In this document: piece after piece, positions 8,484-16,626 of the stretch | Layout of the letters: every line of letters starts with the position of its first letter | Numbering within the stretch: position 1 is the first letter of the stretch | DNA from: CAYTNY01 sp964439215 | GTDB lineage: Bacteria > Oederibacteriota > PGYV01 > CAYTNY01 | DNA: 40,543 nucleotides | Direction of reading: 5' to 3' | Assembly: GCA_964439215.1 (NCBI GenBank) | Contig: CAYTNY010000009.1 | Coordinates: forward strand, 1 to 40,543 | Notes under the pieces: generated by a model | What the model was told of the DNA's origin: nothing | The model's input: the letters and a program-made list of their open reading frames with translations, nothing else | Databases searched by the model: none | Position numbers and translations under genes: made by a program

Positions 8484-8566
8484 TTTTCTCCTGCTTTTAG
8501 AATTATTTTATCCGAAAAAACCGGGGCATACATCCGTAAAACAGATAACACCCGCGTGCCGCCGCA

Positions 8567-9175
8567 TCAAAACAAAGTATCATTTCTGCCCGCAGCGGCG
8601 GGCTTTGCTTCTTCGCCGGGATAAATAACGCCTTTTATATCCAGGTGCCCGGCAAAACTATCCCGTTCTTCTCCACCGATAAGAATAACAACTCCTTTAA
8701 CACCCGGGAAATTATAAGTTACCGAATTCACAAAAGAATACACCGTCAGATATTCACCCGTGGTTCCTCCGGGATATTCTTTTATCACTTCATCGGAAAA
8801 GTCAATATAGCATATACCCTCATCCGTAATATAAACATCTCTCAGTTTTTCTTCAACGGGCCCGTTTGCGCCGGGTTCCGGGGCATTTTCCCCGGTCATT
8901 TTTAACGTTTCCTGCAGTAAAATAACAAGCTGTTTTATCATGTTTACCGTATGAGGCGATTCAAAAACAGCGTCTTTTTGCATTCTGAATCCGTCGGTTT
9001 GTCTGTCCGGCAGAAACAGAGTAACTTCCCTTTCCTCCCGGGCAGGTGCATAAAGAAGATACGCGTTTATAACAGAATCCCGGTCCCTTTCCTCTTTCCC
9101 AACCGCCGCAAAATAAACCGCAGCCGCGGCCGCGGCAACCACAACAAGAAAAATAAAAAGTCCTTTTTTATTCAT
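8567..9175 (-). CDS. GerMN-domain protein with N-terminal membrane anchor
   Basis: With the ATG at 9175 the protein has 202 residues. It has a short basic N-terminus (MNKKG), one alanine/valine-rich membrane helix (about 6-25) and an extracytoplasmic domain. The domain contains the GerMN pattern of VTLFLPDRQTDGFR, ESPHTVNMIKQLVILLQE and a final YSFVNSVTYNFPGVKGVVILIGGE. GerMN occurs in spore protein GerM and in envelope lipoproteins of non-sporulating bacteria. GGAGGTG sits 6 nt before this ATG, which is preferred over the open frame back to 9301. The start overlaps the amidase stop by 8 bp, so the pair is probably coupled in cell-wall work. Confidence 0.8.
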   Translation of the reverse strand: MNKKGLFIFLVVVAAAAAAVYFAAVGKEERDRDSVINAYLLYAPAREEREVTLFLPDRQTDGFRMQKDAVFESPHTVNMIKQLVILLQETLKMTGENAPEPGANGPVEEKLRDVYITDEGICYIDFSDEVIKEYPGGTTGEYLTVYSFVNSVTYNFPGVKGVVILIGGEERDSFAGHLDIKGVIYPGEEAKPAAAGRNDTLF

Positions 9176-10085
9176 ACAACGCACCTCCGCCATCTTCCCC
9201 GGGAGATGCTTCATCGGCGCCGCTGTATTCATCGGCTTCCTCCGCATAGTCCTCATATTGAAGGAACCCGTCATGTATATAATTAAATACGCCTTCCGCA
9301 ATATGCCGCGCGATTATATCCTGTGTGCCTCTATCCTTCAGATATGATACATCTATAGGATTGTTTATATTGCCGAGTTCTATAAGAACCGCGGGCATTT
9401 CCATTCCCTTAAGCACGGACGACCTTACGGCCTGTTCTCCCCGCAAAGGTATAGGCAGAACGCTGCTTCCCCCTTCTGTTTCACCGGAAGAAATAACCGT
9501 CTGCATATACTGCATTATATATATAGCCGCTTTTTTGCTTTCATTGATAAAATAAAGATGTGCTTTTTCCCATTCTTTCATGCTTATATCCTGTTCCTGC
9601 TCCTGTTGCTGATCTCCCCGGGGATAATATATCTTATAACCGGACACATCCGCGGCAGGTACATTGTCGCAGTGAACAGATAAATACAGTATTGCTTTTT
9701 TATTGTTCGCAAAACCCGCCCTGTCATCGGGAGATACGGAAATATCAGACTCCCGGGTAAGATAAGCCTCTATGCGTTCGTGGGAGTCATTTATCTTCCG
9801 GGCCAGTATTTCGGCAACAGATAGATTTATGTTTTTTTCATAAACGCCTTTCACACCGGCTCCTGTTTCTTCTCCGCCGTGCCCCGCGTCTATAACGACT
9901 CTGAACAGCTTCTTTTCCGGAGTTTCTTCTCCGGATTCTTCGGCTGCGGCATCAATAATGTCCTGTTCCTGCGGATTTATTTCCCGGGTTCTTTGAATAT
10001 CGGCTGCGGATAATAAGAACAAAAGCAAAAAAGCAGCGGCGATCTTACTCCAAAGGCCCGGATTTGCCGCTATCATTTTTTTCAC
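9168..10085 (-). CDS. N-acetylmuramoyl-L-alanine amidase (Amidase_3), membrane-anchored
   Basis: A zinc amidase that cleaves the bond between muramic acid and the stem peptide. The catalytic domain starts at VVIDAGHGGEETGAGVKG (zinc His in DAGHGG, then a conserved Glu), continues with VAEILARKI, YLTRESD, RAGFAN and LYLSVHCD (second zinc His). It ends with AVLIELGNINNP, containing the catalytic Glu. An N-terminal hydrophobic helix (SKIAAAFLLLFLLSAAD) anchors or exports it. The GTG at 10085, 9 nt after GGGGG, gives 305 residues starting MKKMIAANPG. Other possible starts are ATG 10142 and ATG 10076. It overlaps the end of accA by about 40 bp and is followed by the GerMN gene. Confidence 0.9.
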   Translation of the reverse strand: MKKMIAANPGLWSKIAAAFLLLFLLSAADIQRTREINPQEQDIIDAAAEESGEETPEKKLFRVVIDAGHGGEETGAGVKGVYEKNINLSVAEILARKINDSHERIEAYLTRESDISVSPDDRAGFANNKKAILYLSVHCDNVPAADVSGYKIYYPRGDQQQEQEQDISMKEWEKAHLYFINESKKAAIYIMQYMQTVISSGETEGGSSVLPIPLRGEQAVRSSVLKGMEMPAVLIELGNINNPIDVSYLKDRGTQDIIARHIAEGVFNYIHDGFLQYEDYAEEADEYSGADEASPGEDGGGALYE

Positions 10086-11037
10086 TTTTGTAAACCCCCA
10101 TAGTTCTGAATTTTTCATAGCGCTCTTCCAAAAGTTTTTCAACAGGTATTTCCATAAGAGTTTTTAAATTTCTTTCCAGCGATTCCTTTACGTTTTTCGC
10201 GGCCTTTTTGAAATTCATGTGCGCGCCTTCAGCGGGTTCGCTTATAATTTCATCTATCACCTTAAACTCCAGAAGGTCTTTCGCGGTCGGCCTCAGGGCC
10301 TTTGCCGCGCCGGATGCTTTTGACGGATCCTTCCATAGTATTGACGCGCATCCTTCAAAAGAAATCACACTGTATGTCGCGTATTTCATCATAAGGATCC
10401 TGTCGCCCACACCGATTCCCAGCGCGCCTCCGCTTCCGCCTTCGCCTATCACAGCGACTATTATAGGCACTCTGAGCCCCGCCATTTCATGCAGATTTCT
10501 TGCTATTGCCTCGGCTGCCCCGCGTTCTTCCCCTTCAAGGCCGGGAAAGGCCCCGGTAGTATCAATAAAACATATAACAGGCATTGAAAACTTTTCCGCA
10601 AATTTCATAAGCCTGAGAGCTTTTCTGTATCCCTCCGGCTGCGCCATTCCGAAATTCCTGTAAATATTCTCTTTTGTATCTTTGCCTTTCTGCTGCCCCA
10701 GAACCACCACGGATACGCCGTCAAGCCTTGCTATTCCGCCTACAAGAGCCTTATCATCTTTAAACTGCCTGTCGCCGTGCATTTCATTAAAATCCGTAAA
10801 GCACGAATCTATATAATCCAGAGTTTTTGGCCTCTCAACATTTCTCATTATCTGCACTATCTGCCACGGCTCCAGATTTTTATACATGTTTTTCTTCATT
10901 ATCCTGATCTTTTTTTCCATTTTTGAAATTTCTTCCGCGGCATCAATCGCCCCGTCCGCTGAAAGCTTTTTAAGCTCATCCACTTTTTTCTGCAGTTCAA
11001 CTATGGGTTTTTCAAACTCCATATGATTTCCAGCCAT
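10045..11037 (-). CDS. accA: Acetyl-CoA carboxylase carboxyltransferase subunit alpha
   Basis: Alpha subunit of the carboxyltransferase that moves CO2 from carboxybiotin to acetyl-CoA to give malonyl-CoA for fatty-acid synthesis. At 330 residues it is normal length. The N-terminus (MEFEKPIVELQKKVDELK) is the typical helical start. The crotonase-like core has VVLGQQKGKDTKENIYRNFGMAQPEGYRKALRLM, PVICFIDTTGAFPG, ERGAAEAIARNL, GEGGSGGALGIGVGD (the Gly-Gly oxyanion region) and YSVISFEGCASILWKD. AGGAGG precedes the ATG. accD and accBC are not in the window. It leads accA-amidase-GerMN, linking lipid and wall genes. Confidence 0.97.
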   Translation of the reverse strand: MAGNHMEFEKPIVELQKKVDELKKLSADGAIDAAEEISKMEKKIRIMKKNMYKNLEPWQIVQIMRNVERPKTLDYIDSCFTDFNEMHGDRQFKDDKALVGGIARLDGVSVVVLGQQKGKDTKENIYRNFGMAQPEGYRKALRLMKFAEKFSMPVICFIDTTGAFPGLEGEERGAAEAIARNLHEMAGLRVPIIVAVIGEGGSGGALGIGVGDRILMMKYATYSVISFEGCASILWKDPSKASGAAKALRPTAKDLLEFKVIDEIISEPAEGAHMNFKKAAKNVKESLERNLKTLMEIPVEKLLEERYEKFRTMGVYKSEKNDSGKSGPLE

Positions 11038-11046
11038 TAAATCCTC

Positions 11047-11730
11047 CTAAAAGTACCTTATATACATAATTTTCAGCATTCTTGAGAGATAATAGTGATC
11101 AGACCATATTCCGTATCTTATACCCACATCTATTTCTATGGGATCAAAAAAGTATCCTATGCCAAAATTTATATGCCGTGATCCGATGATTCCCAGTATC
11201 CCGTCGTATTCCGCAGTCACAACAAATTCTCTTGTTACAGCCATCGCAATACCGGCTCCGGCGTCTACAATACCCCGGAAATCCGCGAAATCCTCTGAAT
11301 ATATGTCAAGGGTCAGCTGAACACTGAAATCTCCGGATGCAAGCTCCTTTGTCGCGGCCAGATACAGGCCTTTTGCCTGAACATCCGCATTTCCCATACC
11401 CTCATAACCTATGGCCAGGGCCGGCCAGGCGTCTTTATCATCGGTAAATCTCCATTTCACAAGAAACTGCGGCACATCAAACGAAACATCTCCGCTCGCT
11501 ATAAGATTCTTTACGTTAAAAATACCGCCTATCATCAGTTTATCAAAAATTCCTATTGATAATTTGTTTAAAACATCTCCATTCGGGTAAAATTTCGCTT
11601 CCACTCTCATCTCACCGGATGAAAGAGTATTTGCCGTTAAAATATCAACCAATTCTGTATTTCTGGCCTGAACAGCAAATAATGACACAGGCAGAAAAAT
11701 TATCATAAAAACAACTGCCGTTTTTTTCAT
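11047..11730 (-). CDS. Predicted outer-membrane beta-barrel protein, function unknown
   Basis: A 227-residue protein with a signal peptide (MKKTAVVFMIIFLPVSLFA, cleavage near 20-23). It then shows repeated alternating amphipathic strands such as MRVEAKFYPNGD, KLSIGIFDKLMIGGIF, PALAIGYEG, INFGIGYFF and EIDVGIRYGIW. It ends in Phe (MYIRYF), the usual C-terminal signal for insertion of a barrel by BAM. I do not recognise a named family with certainty. It lies 12 bp after the TPR/coiled-coil gene and just before accA, as the last member of the module 13758-11047. It could be a small porin or an assembly component. Confidence 0.65.
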   Translation of the reverse strand: MKKTAVVFMIIFLPVSLFAVQARNTELVDILTANTLSSGEMRVEAKFYPNGDVLNKLSIGIFDKLMIGGIFNVKNLIASGDVSFDVPQFLVKWRFTDDKDAWPALAIGYEGMGNADVQAKGLYLAATKELASGDFSVQLTLDIYSEDFADFRGIVDAGAGIAMAVTREFVVTAEYDGILGIIGSRHINFGIGYFFDPIEIDVGIRYGIWSDHYYLSRMLKIMYIRYF

Positions 11731-11742
11731 TTTACCGCTCCT

Positions 11743-12420
11743 TTAAAGGCCGTTATTCAGCCTTTTATAGTCTTCTTCTATTTTCTTAAGCCTGCCGATC
11801 TGTTCATCCTGGCGCATCTTAAGATATTTAAAAACCTGTCTTAACTTTTTTATCCTTCTTGAGTAAGTAATGATAACAAAAATAGTTATTAAAATAAAGA
11901 GAAATATTATTGCCAGCCCGATAAGTATGAAATTTAAATTATCGCGCGTTTCATTGTGCAGAACTTCTATTTCGCCGTATATGCGGGGCAGCCGGTTTTT
12001 TATAATGGTTTTCTGGACGCTTTCTATCCTGCTGTTCTCTGAGGAAATCACACCCATCAGACTGTTAACTTTGGAACGGATATCCGCATCTCTGCGAATA
12101 CTGTTTTTTTCCAGTTCTCCAATGCGTTTTCTTAATTTTTTCAGTGTCTGAACATCAATGTTTTCCGCCGCCCCGGAATTTCTTAAATTAATGATCCGCG
12201 TTTTCTGCCTTTCCTTTTCTATAAGATCAAAAAACGCTCCGTATTTTGAATTCTCAGGCTCCAGCTGTATTGCCCGGATAACATTGTTTTCCGCCCTGTC
12301 AAGATTTCCCTCCAGATAGTAATTAACAGCCCTGTTAAAATATTTCTCTCCGCCCTGCTCCGCCAGCACAGGACAAACCCATACAACAGCCGCTGCAATA
12401 CATATGATAAATTTTTTCAT
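11743..12420 (-). CDS. Exported TPR / coiled-coil protein with C-terminal membrane segment
   Basis: A 225-residue protein with a signal peptide (1-20) and one or two TPR-like helices (KYFNRAVNYYLEGNLDRAENNVIRAIQLEPEN, about 26-57). A heptad-like region (about 64-150) follows, then a strong membrane span (about 163-186, NFILIGLAIIFLFILITIFV). A basic, charged helix forms the tail (188-225). The predicted topology is TPR in the periplasm and tail in the cytoplasm. Its ATG directly follows the TAA of the PorV-like/FN3 gene with no spacer, so translation is probably coupled. No named family is recognised. A scaffold for an envelope complex is an inference. Confidence 0.7.
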   Translation of the reverse strand: MKKFIICIAAAVVWVCPVLAEQGGEKYFNRAVNYYLEGNLDRAENNVIRAIQLEPENSKYGAFFDLIEKERQKTRIINLRNSGAAENIDVQTLKKLRKRIGELEKNSIRRDADIRSKVNSLMGVISSENSRIESVQKTIIKNRLPRIYGEIEVLHNETRDNLNFILIGLAIIFLFILITIFVIITYSRRIKKLRQVFKYLKMRQDEQIGRLKKIEEDYKRLNNGL

Positions 12421-13758
12421 TTAATCCACCTTTTCCATAAGCCGTTTAAGTCTGTCTTTGAATATTATTAATTCCGCGGTTTTGGGGTCTTTTTTTCTGA
12501 TTTCCTCAACAGCCCGGCTGTATTTCCTTTCAATATATAACACTTTCATCTTTTTGTAAAACAGATTTGTTTCCTTATCCGGATATCCGGGCATTAATTT
12601 TATACGGGTGCTTTTCTCGCTTTCCCTTCCGTCTGATACGGATACAATTTCAAGTTCATATGTTTCGCCGTTTTCCAGGCCGTCTATTATAAATTCCGCA
12701 TCATATCCGCCTGCTGCTTCCCGTTTAAAGCGCTCGCCTTTTCCCGACGCCAGATAAATAAAATACGCATCCGGCCGGCCGGCCCCTGATTTCCATTTTA
12801 CATAAGCTTTTTCGTCCCCGCTGTAAGCTTCTACAACAGACGGCGGAGGAATATACTCTTCATCCTTTTTTTTCAGAACCCAGACAGCCTCAAGCCTGTG
12901 CGCCGAACCCAAATCCCCCGAATGCCCCGCAAATGCATAATTGATATCAGCCCGTCCTATTTTCACTCCGAATCCCGCGGTAAAAGAAGGCTCTATCGTG
13001 GAAAACCCGGTAATGCCGGCCCTGACAGATACCGGCCCCAATATTTTCTCCGCCCCGCACCTGAAAACAAATCTATCCGCCCCCGCGGCCCCTCCTCCGG
13101 CAATATGATCCGCGCCGATTGAAAAATTCAGATCCCGGGAAAACATATACAGAATTCCGGCTTTATAGGCAGAAGATATACTTTCCGCAAGACCCGTCCG
13201 GCTGCTCAATGACTGTTCAATATCAATAATTGAAAGCCCGATATTTATCTTTTCAGCGCCCAGAAAATCATCCCCGCTCAAAAGCAGCCCCACATCAAGC
13301 CCCGGCCCGGAATACTGTTCTCCATAAAAAGCATTCAAAAACTTTATATTCATTCCCGCACCCATACTTATACCGTTATGAATAAAAACAGGAAACGCTC
13401 CGGAAAGAGAATAAACTTCCTCGTAATAACCGCTTTCCTCTATAAAAAACCGTGAAACAGACAAAGCAGATGTAAAAAACGGCCTGAAATTATACGATAC
13501 CGCGGCATTAAAAGAACTTTCCCGGATCCCGGTTATATTGGCGTATCCTGCTCCGGCATTGGCTCCCGGCAGATCATAAAGCCCCGCGGGATTATAAAAA
13601 ACAGAAAAAAGTTCATTACTGCGGGCAGCCGCGGCCCCTCCCATGGAAGAATATTCGGCGCCGGTCATAATAAATCCGCCCTTTTCGTATATCGGAAATA
13701 CAGGCGAAGCGGTTAATACGGCAGCTATAAAAAAGACCCATCTTTTCAGCCTGTCCAT
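12421..13758 (-). CDS. PorV/PorQ-like outer-membrane protein with fibronectin type III domain
   Basis: A 445-residue protein. A signal peptide (to about residue 23) is followed by the family opening: GAEYSSMGGAAAARSNELFSVFYNPAGLYDL. That region is a conserved start of UPF0164/PorV-PorQ/FadL-like barrels. Alternating strands run to about residue 285. A proline linker (IPPPSVV) leads to a fibronectin-III-like domain (KAYVKWKSGAGRPDAYFIYLASG through ENGETYELEIVSVSDG). A charged helical tail ends the protein (about 390-445). GGGAGAAG precedes the ATG. It is first in the three-gene envelope module. An FN3 and helical tail after such a barrel is unusual to me and may face the periplasm. Confidence 0.72.
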   Translation of the reverse strand: MDRLKRWVFFIAAVLTASPVFPIYEKGGFIMTGAEYSSMGGAAAARSNELFSVFYNPAGLYDLPGANAGAGYANITGIRESSFNAAVSYNFRPFFTSALSVSRFFIEESGYYEEVYSLSGAFPVFIHNGISMGAGMNIKFLNAFYGEQYSGPGLDVGLLLSGDDFLGAEKINIGLSIIDIEQSLSSRTGLAESISSAYKAGILYMFSRDLNFSIGADHIAGGGAAGADRFVFRCGAEKILGPVSVRAGITGFSTIEPSFTAGFGVKIGRADINYAFAGHSGDLGSAHRLEAVWVLKKKDEEYIPPPSVVEAYSGDEKAYVKWKSGAGRPDAYFIYLASGKGERFKREAAGGYDAEFIIDGLENGETYELEIVSVSDGRESEKSTRIKLMPGYPDKETNLFYKKMKVLYIERKYSRAVEEIRKKDPKTAELIIFKDRLKRLMEKVD

Positions 13759-13820
13759 TCACTTCTCCCATAATCATTGTGGTCTTTGCATCCGGAATAA
13801 ACGCGGCAAAATCCGTGTTC

Positions 13821-14282
13821 TTATTTGTTTTTTTCGGTTAAAAACTTCTTTAATTCCTTTGTAAAGGCATTTACATCTTTAAACTGCCGGTAAACCGAAG
13901 CAAACCTGACATAAGCGACCTCGTCAAGCATTGCAAGTTTTTCCATTACTATTGTTCCTATCATGGAAGAAGATACTTCTTTTTCCATCCTTGCATAAAG
14001 CTGTTTTTCCATATCATCAGCCACTTCTTCCAGCTGCTCCACTGAAATCGGCCGTTTCTCACAGGCTTTTGTCAGTCCTGAAAGTATTTTTTTCCTGTCA
14101 AAAGGCTCGCGCCTTGAATCTTTTTTTATAACCATCGGAAGCGAGTGTTCTATCTGTTCGTAAGTAGTAAACCTTTTGGCGCATTTCAGGCATTCGCGCC
14201 TTCTTCTTATCGCTTCACCGTCCCTGCTCTCTCTTGAGTCAACGACCTTATCCGATTTATGGCTGCAATACGGACACCTCAT
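13821..14282 (-). CDS. nrdR: Transcriptional repressor NrdR
   Basis: Represses ribonucleotide reductase genes in response to ATP/dATP. The 153-residue length is standard. The zinc ribbon uses C3, C6, C31 and C34 (MRCPYC ... CLKC), with the conserved DKVVDSRESRDGEAIRRRREC between. The ATP-cone domain follows (VIKKDSRREPFDRKKILSGLTKACEKRPIS through FASVYRQFKDV). It begins 4 bp after the upstream O-antigen-ligase-type gene stop. I did not find an nrd gene or a convincing NrdR box in this window. Confidence 0.97.
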   Translation of the reverse strand: MRCPYCSHKSDKVVDSRESRDGEAIRRRRECLKCAKRFTTYEQIEHSLPMVIKKDSRREPFDRKKILSGLTKACEKRPISVEQLEEVADDMEKQLYARMEKEVSSSMIGTIVMEKLAMLDEVAYVRFASVYRQFKDVNAFTKELKKFLTEKNK

Positions 14283-14286
14283 CTTT

Positions 14287-16590
14287 TCACCTTCTTTTTA
14301 AAAGTTCTTCCAGCGGACCCGATGCCCTCCGGTCATTCGGGTCTATCCTTAAAACCGCCCTGTACTCCTCTATTGCCTTGTCAATCATATTCATCCGCAT
14401 ATAAAGCATAGCCATATTCAGATACACTTCTTTATACCGGGGCCGCTTGGCTTTAATCTTTTCAAAATAAGAAACCGCTTTTTCGGTCTCTCCGAGATTG
14501 AAACTTATTATACCGAGATTTGAATAAGTTGACAGCATTGACGCCTCGTCTCCAAACCACTGTTTCCCCTCAATTGCCTGTTTATAATAATCCCGGGATC
14601 TTCGCAGGTATTCTTTTGCTTTTTCCGGCTCAGACTCCAGCGTCTGCTTCCAGCGCAGCATATAAATATAGCCGATATAACTGAAAGAAACCGCAAAATC
14701 AGGATACAGTTCCGCAAAATGAACGCATATTTCTTCGGCCGCGTCAAAATTCCCCATATTTATATGAACACTGGCCAGATCAAGACCGAAATACGCGTTA
14801 TTCGGGTCTCTCTTAGCCGCTTCCTTGTAATATTTTATCGCGTTTTTATACATTCCGGGGTCCATCGTATCCCCGTAAAGTTTATATGTTCTGGCAATAT
14901 TATTATAATTATATCCGTTCTTATCATTAATCTCAAGCGTGCCTTTGTGGGTTTCCAGGGCCTTTTCAAGAAAATGCTTTTTTTGTCCCGCATCTTCGGC
15001 GCTCCTAACCGCTCTTTCGTATGCGATACCGTATTTAACCTGATATATTTCCCGGTATTTATTAAGCATTACAGCCTTTTCATAATACGGCAGAGCAAAT
15101 GTTTCCTTGTTATGCCTCACCCCTATATTTCCTATTTTAAAATACATATCCGCCGCCCAGTAATGCGTAAGGTTCACCGCGAGGATAACCGCCGCGGCAA
15201 AAACAACAGCCGCGGCAGGAAACATATTTTTTCCCAGAAAAGAATTCATCTTCTTTGACGCATAAATATATCTTACTTTATCTTTTTTTCCGTCCATGAC
15301 GCTTATGCAGGCAATTGCGATCCAGAAAAAAGAACCATAAGCCACAACCGTATAATTAAACATCCCCTGGATAAAAAAGGCGGCCGCCGACATAAAAAAA
15401 GCAAACACCATATATCTTTTCAGCGGATCCGATCCGTAAAATACGGACTTCATGGTCTTCTTTATAAAAACAGTTATTAACAGCACGTAAGCGGAAAAAC
15501 CTACCATGCCCTGGGTTGAAAGCACCTGAAGAAAAACATTATGGGTTTTTTCCGGCGTTCCGTTCCATTCAATCCTCCAGTATTCCGGCATCCTGTAATA
15601 AGGGAACATCACCTGAAAAGTATCCAGTCCTTTTCCTAAAACAGGATTGTCCCTGAACATTTCAAGCGCAGCCAGCCATATATACATACGCGGAACATTC
15701 ATAATTCCGTCCCGGAAGATCAGTGCTATTCTTTCATTTAAATTAACAAAAGCATCCTGCACCCGCGAAGAAAATATCAGTGTCGCGGCAAAGATAAGCA
15801 CAAACATAAATATCCATATTCTGTTCTTTCCGTAAAGCTCCGCTTCTTTTTTTGCCGAATCATAAAGCGTATAAAACATTATAAGTACAAGCGTAATCAT
15901 AAAACTTATAAAACCGGCCCTTGATTTGGTCAGAAAAAGCACCACAATTGACATAATCATCACAACAAGAACCGCTGTTTTTTTCGGTATCCTGCGGGCT
16001 ATAAAAAAGAGCATGAAAAGAACGGGAATTATCTCTACCAGATAAGCCGCAAGAAAATTCGGATTTCCCAGAGTGGAGAAAAACCTTCCCGGATTGTATG
16101 TTTCAGGGTTCCACCGCACAAAATCTATTCCAAAATTCTGTAAAAAACCGTATACCGATACAATAAATGAAGCTGCCGCCGCCGCAATGGCTATTTTAAA
16201 AATTTTTTCCCGGCTGTTTGAATAGGTTATTATTATATAAAAAAGAATGAAGTAATTTAAAACCGTAAGTATCCCCTCATAATCCTCATACACGCCGAAA
16301 ACAGAGACCGCGGAATTATTTGTAAACAATGTATTTATTAAAGCGGCTCCGAGAAACAGCACCATCGCAATATCAAAATCGCTTTTCCCCAGCACCATTT
16401 TTCTTTTTAAAATACTCCTTATGACCCATAAAGCGGTTATTGCGATCGTAAAAAACCTCAGAGTAAACATCTTGTTCATTTCAAATACATCGGCGGTCCT
16501 TGTAAAGAAAATAACAGGCAGACCTATAACAAGATATATTATCCCAAGCTCTGAAGCTTTATCCGCAAGCCGTTCAAATCTCCGCATCAT
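14287..16590 (-). CDS. O-antigen-ligase/polymerase-type membrane protein with C-terminal TPR domain
   Basis: A 767-residue protein. About ten to twelve hydrophobic segments fill residues 15-440. A large extracytoplasmic loop (GKGLDTFQVMFPYYRMPEYWRIEWNGTPEKTHNVFLQVLSTQGMVG) is characteristic of the Wzy_C/O-antigen ligase superfamily, with the usual conserved His before the next helix. From about 465 to the end are TPR-type repeats (for example YKNAIKYYKEAAKRDPNNAYFGLDLA and ETEKAVSYFEKIKAKRPRYKEVYLNMAMLYM). Wzy_C-TPR fusions are known in bacteria and act in surface glycan polymerisation, ligation or protein O-glycosylation. The substrate cannot be told here. It sits directly upstream of nrdR, with AGGAAAGG before the ATG. 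Confidence 0.88.
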   Translation of the reverse strand: MMRRFERLADKASELGIIYLVIGLPVIFFTRTADVFEMNKMFTLRFFTIAITALWVIRSILKRKMVLGKSDFDIAMVLFLGAALINTLFTNNSAVSVFGVYEDYEGILTVLNYFILFYIIITYSNSREKIFKIAIAAAAASFIVSVYGFLQNFGIDFVRWNPETYNPGRFFSTLGNPNFLAAYLVEIIPVLFMLFFIARRIPKKTAVLVVMIMSIVVLFLTKSRAGFISFMITLVLIMFYTLYDSAKKEAELYGKNRIWIFMFVLIFAATLIFSSRVQDAFVNLNERIALIFRDGIMNVPRMYIWLAALEMFRDNPVLGKGLDTFQVMFPYYRMPEYWRIEWNGTPEKTHNVFLQVLSTQGMVGFSAYVLLITVFIKKTMKSVFYGSDPLKRYMVFAFFMSAAAFFIQGMFNYTVVAYGSFFWIAIACISVMDGKKDKVRYIYASKKMNSFLGKNMFPAAAVVFAAAVILAVNLTHYWAADMYFKIGNIGVRHNKETFALPYYEKAVMLNKYREIYQVKYGIAYERAVRSAEDAGQKKHFLEKALETHKGTLEINDKNGYNYNNIARTYKLYGDTMDPGMYKNAIKYYKEAAKRDPNNAYFGLDLASVHINMGNFDAAEEICVHFAELYPDFAVSFSYIGYIYMLRWKQTLESEPEKAKEYLRRSRDYYKQAIEGKQWFGDEASMLSTYSNLGIISFNLGETEKAVSYFEKIKAKRPRYKEVYLNMAMLYMRMNMIDKAIEEYRAVLRIDPNDRRASGPLEELLKRR

Positions 16591-16626
16591 TCCTTTCCTG
16601 TCTCTCTTTTAATCCAATTCCCCCGT

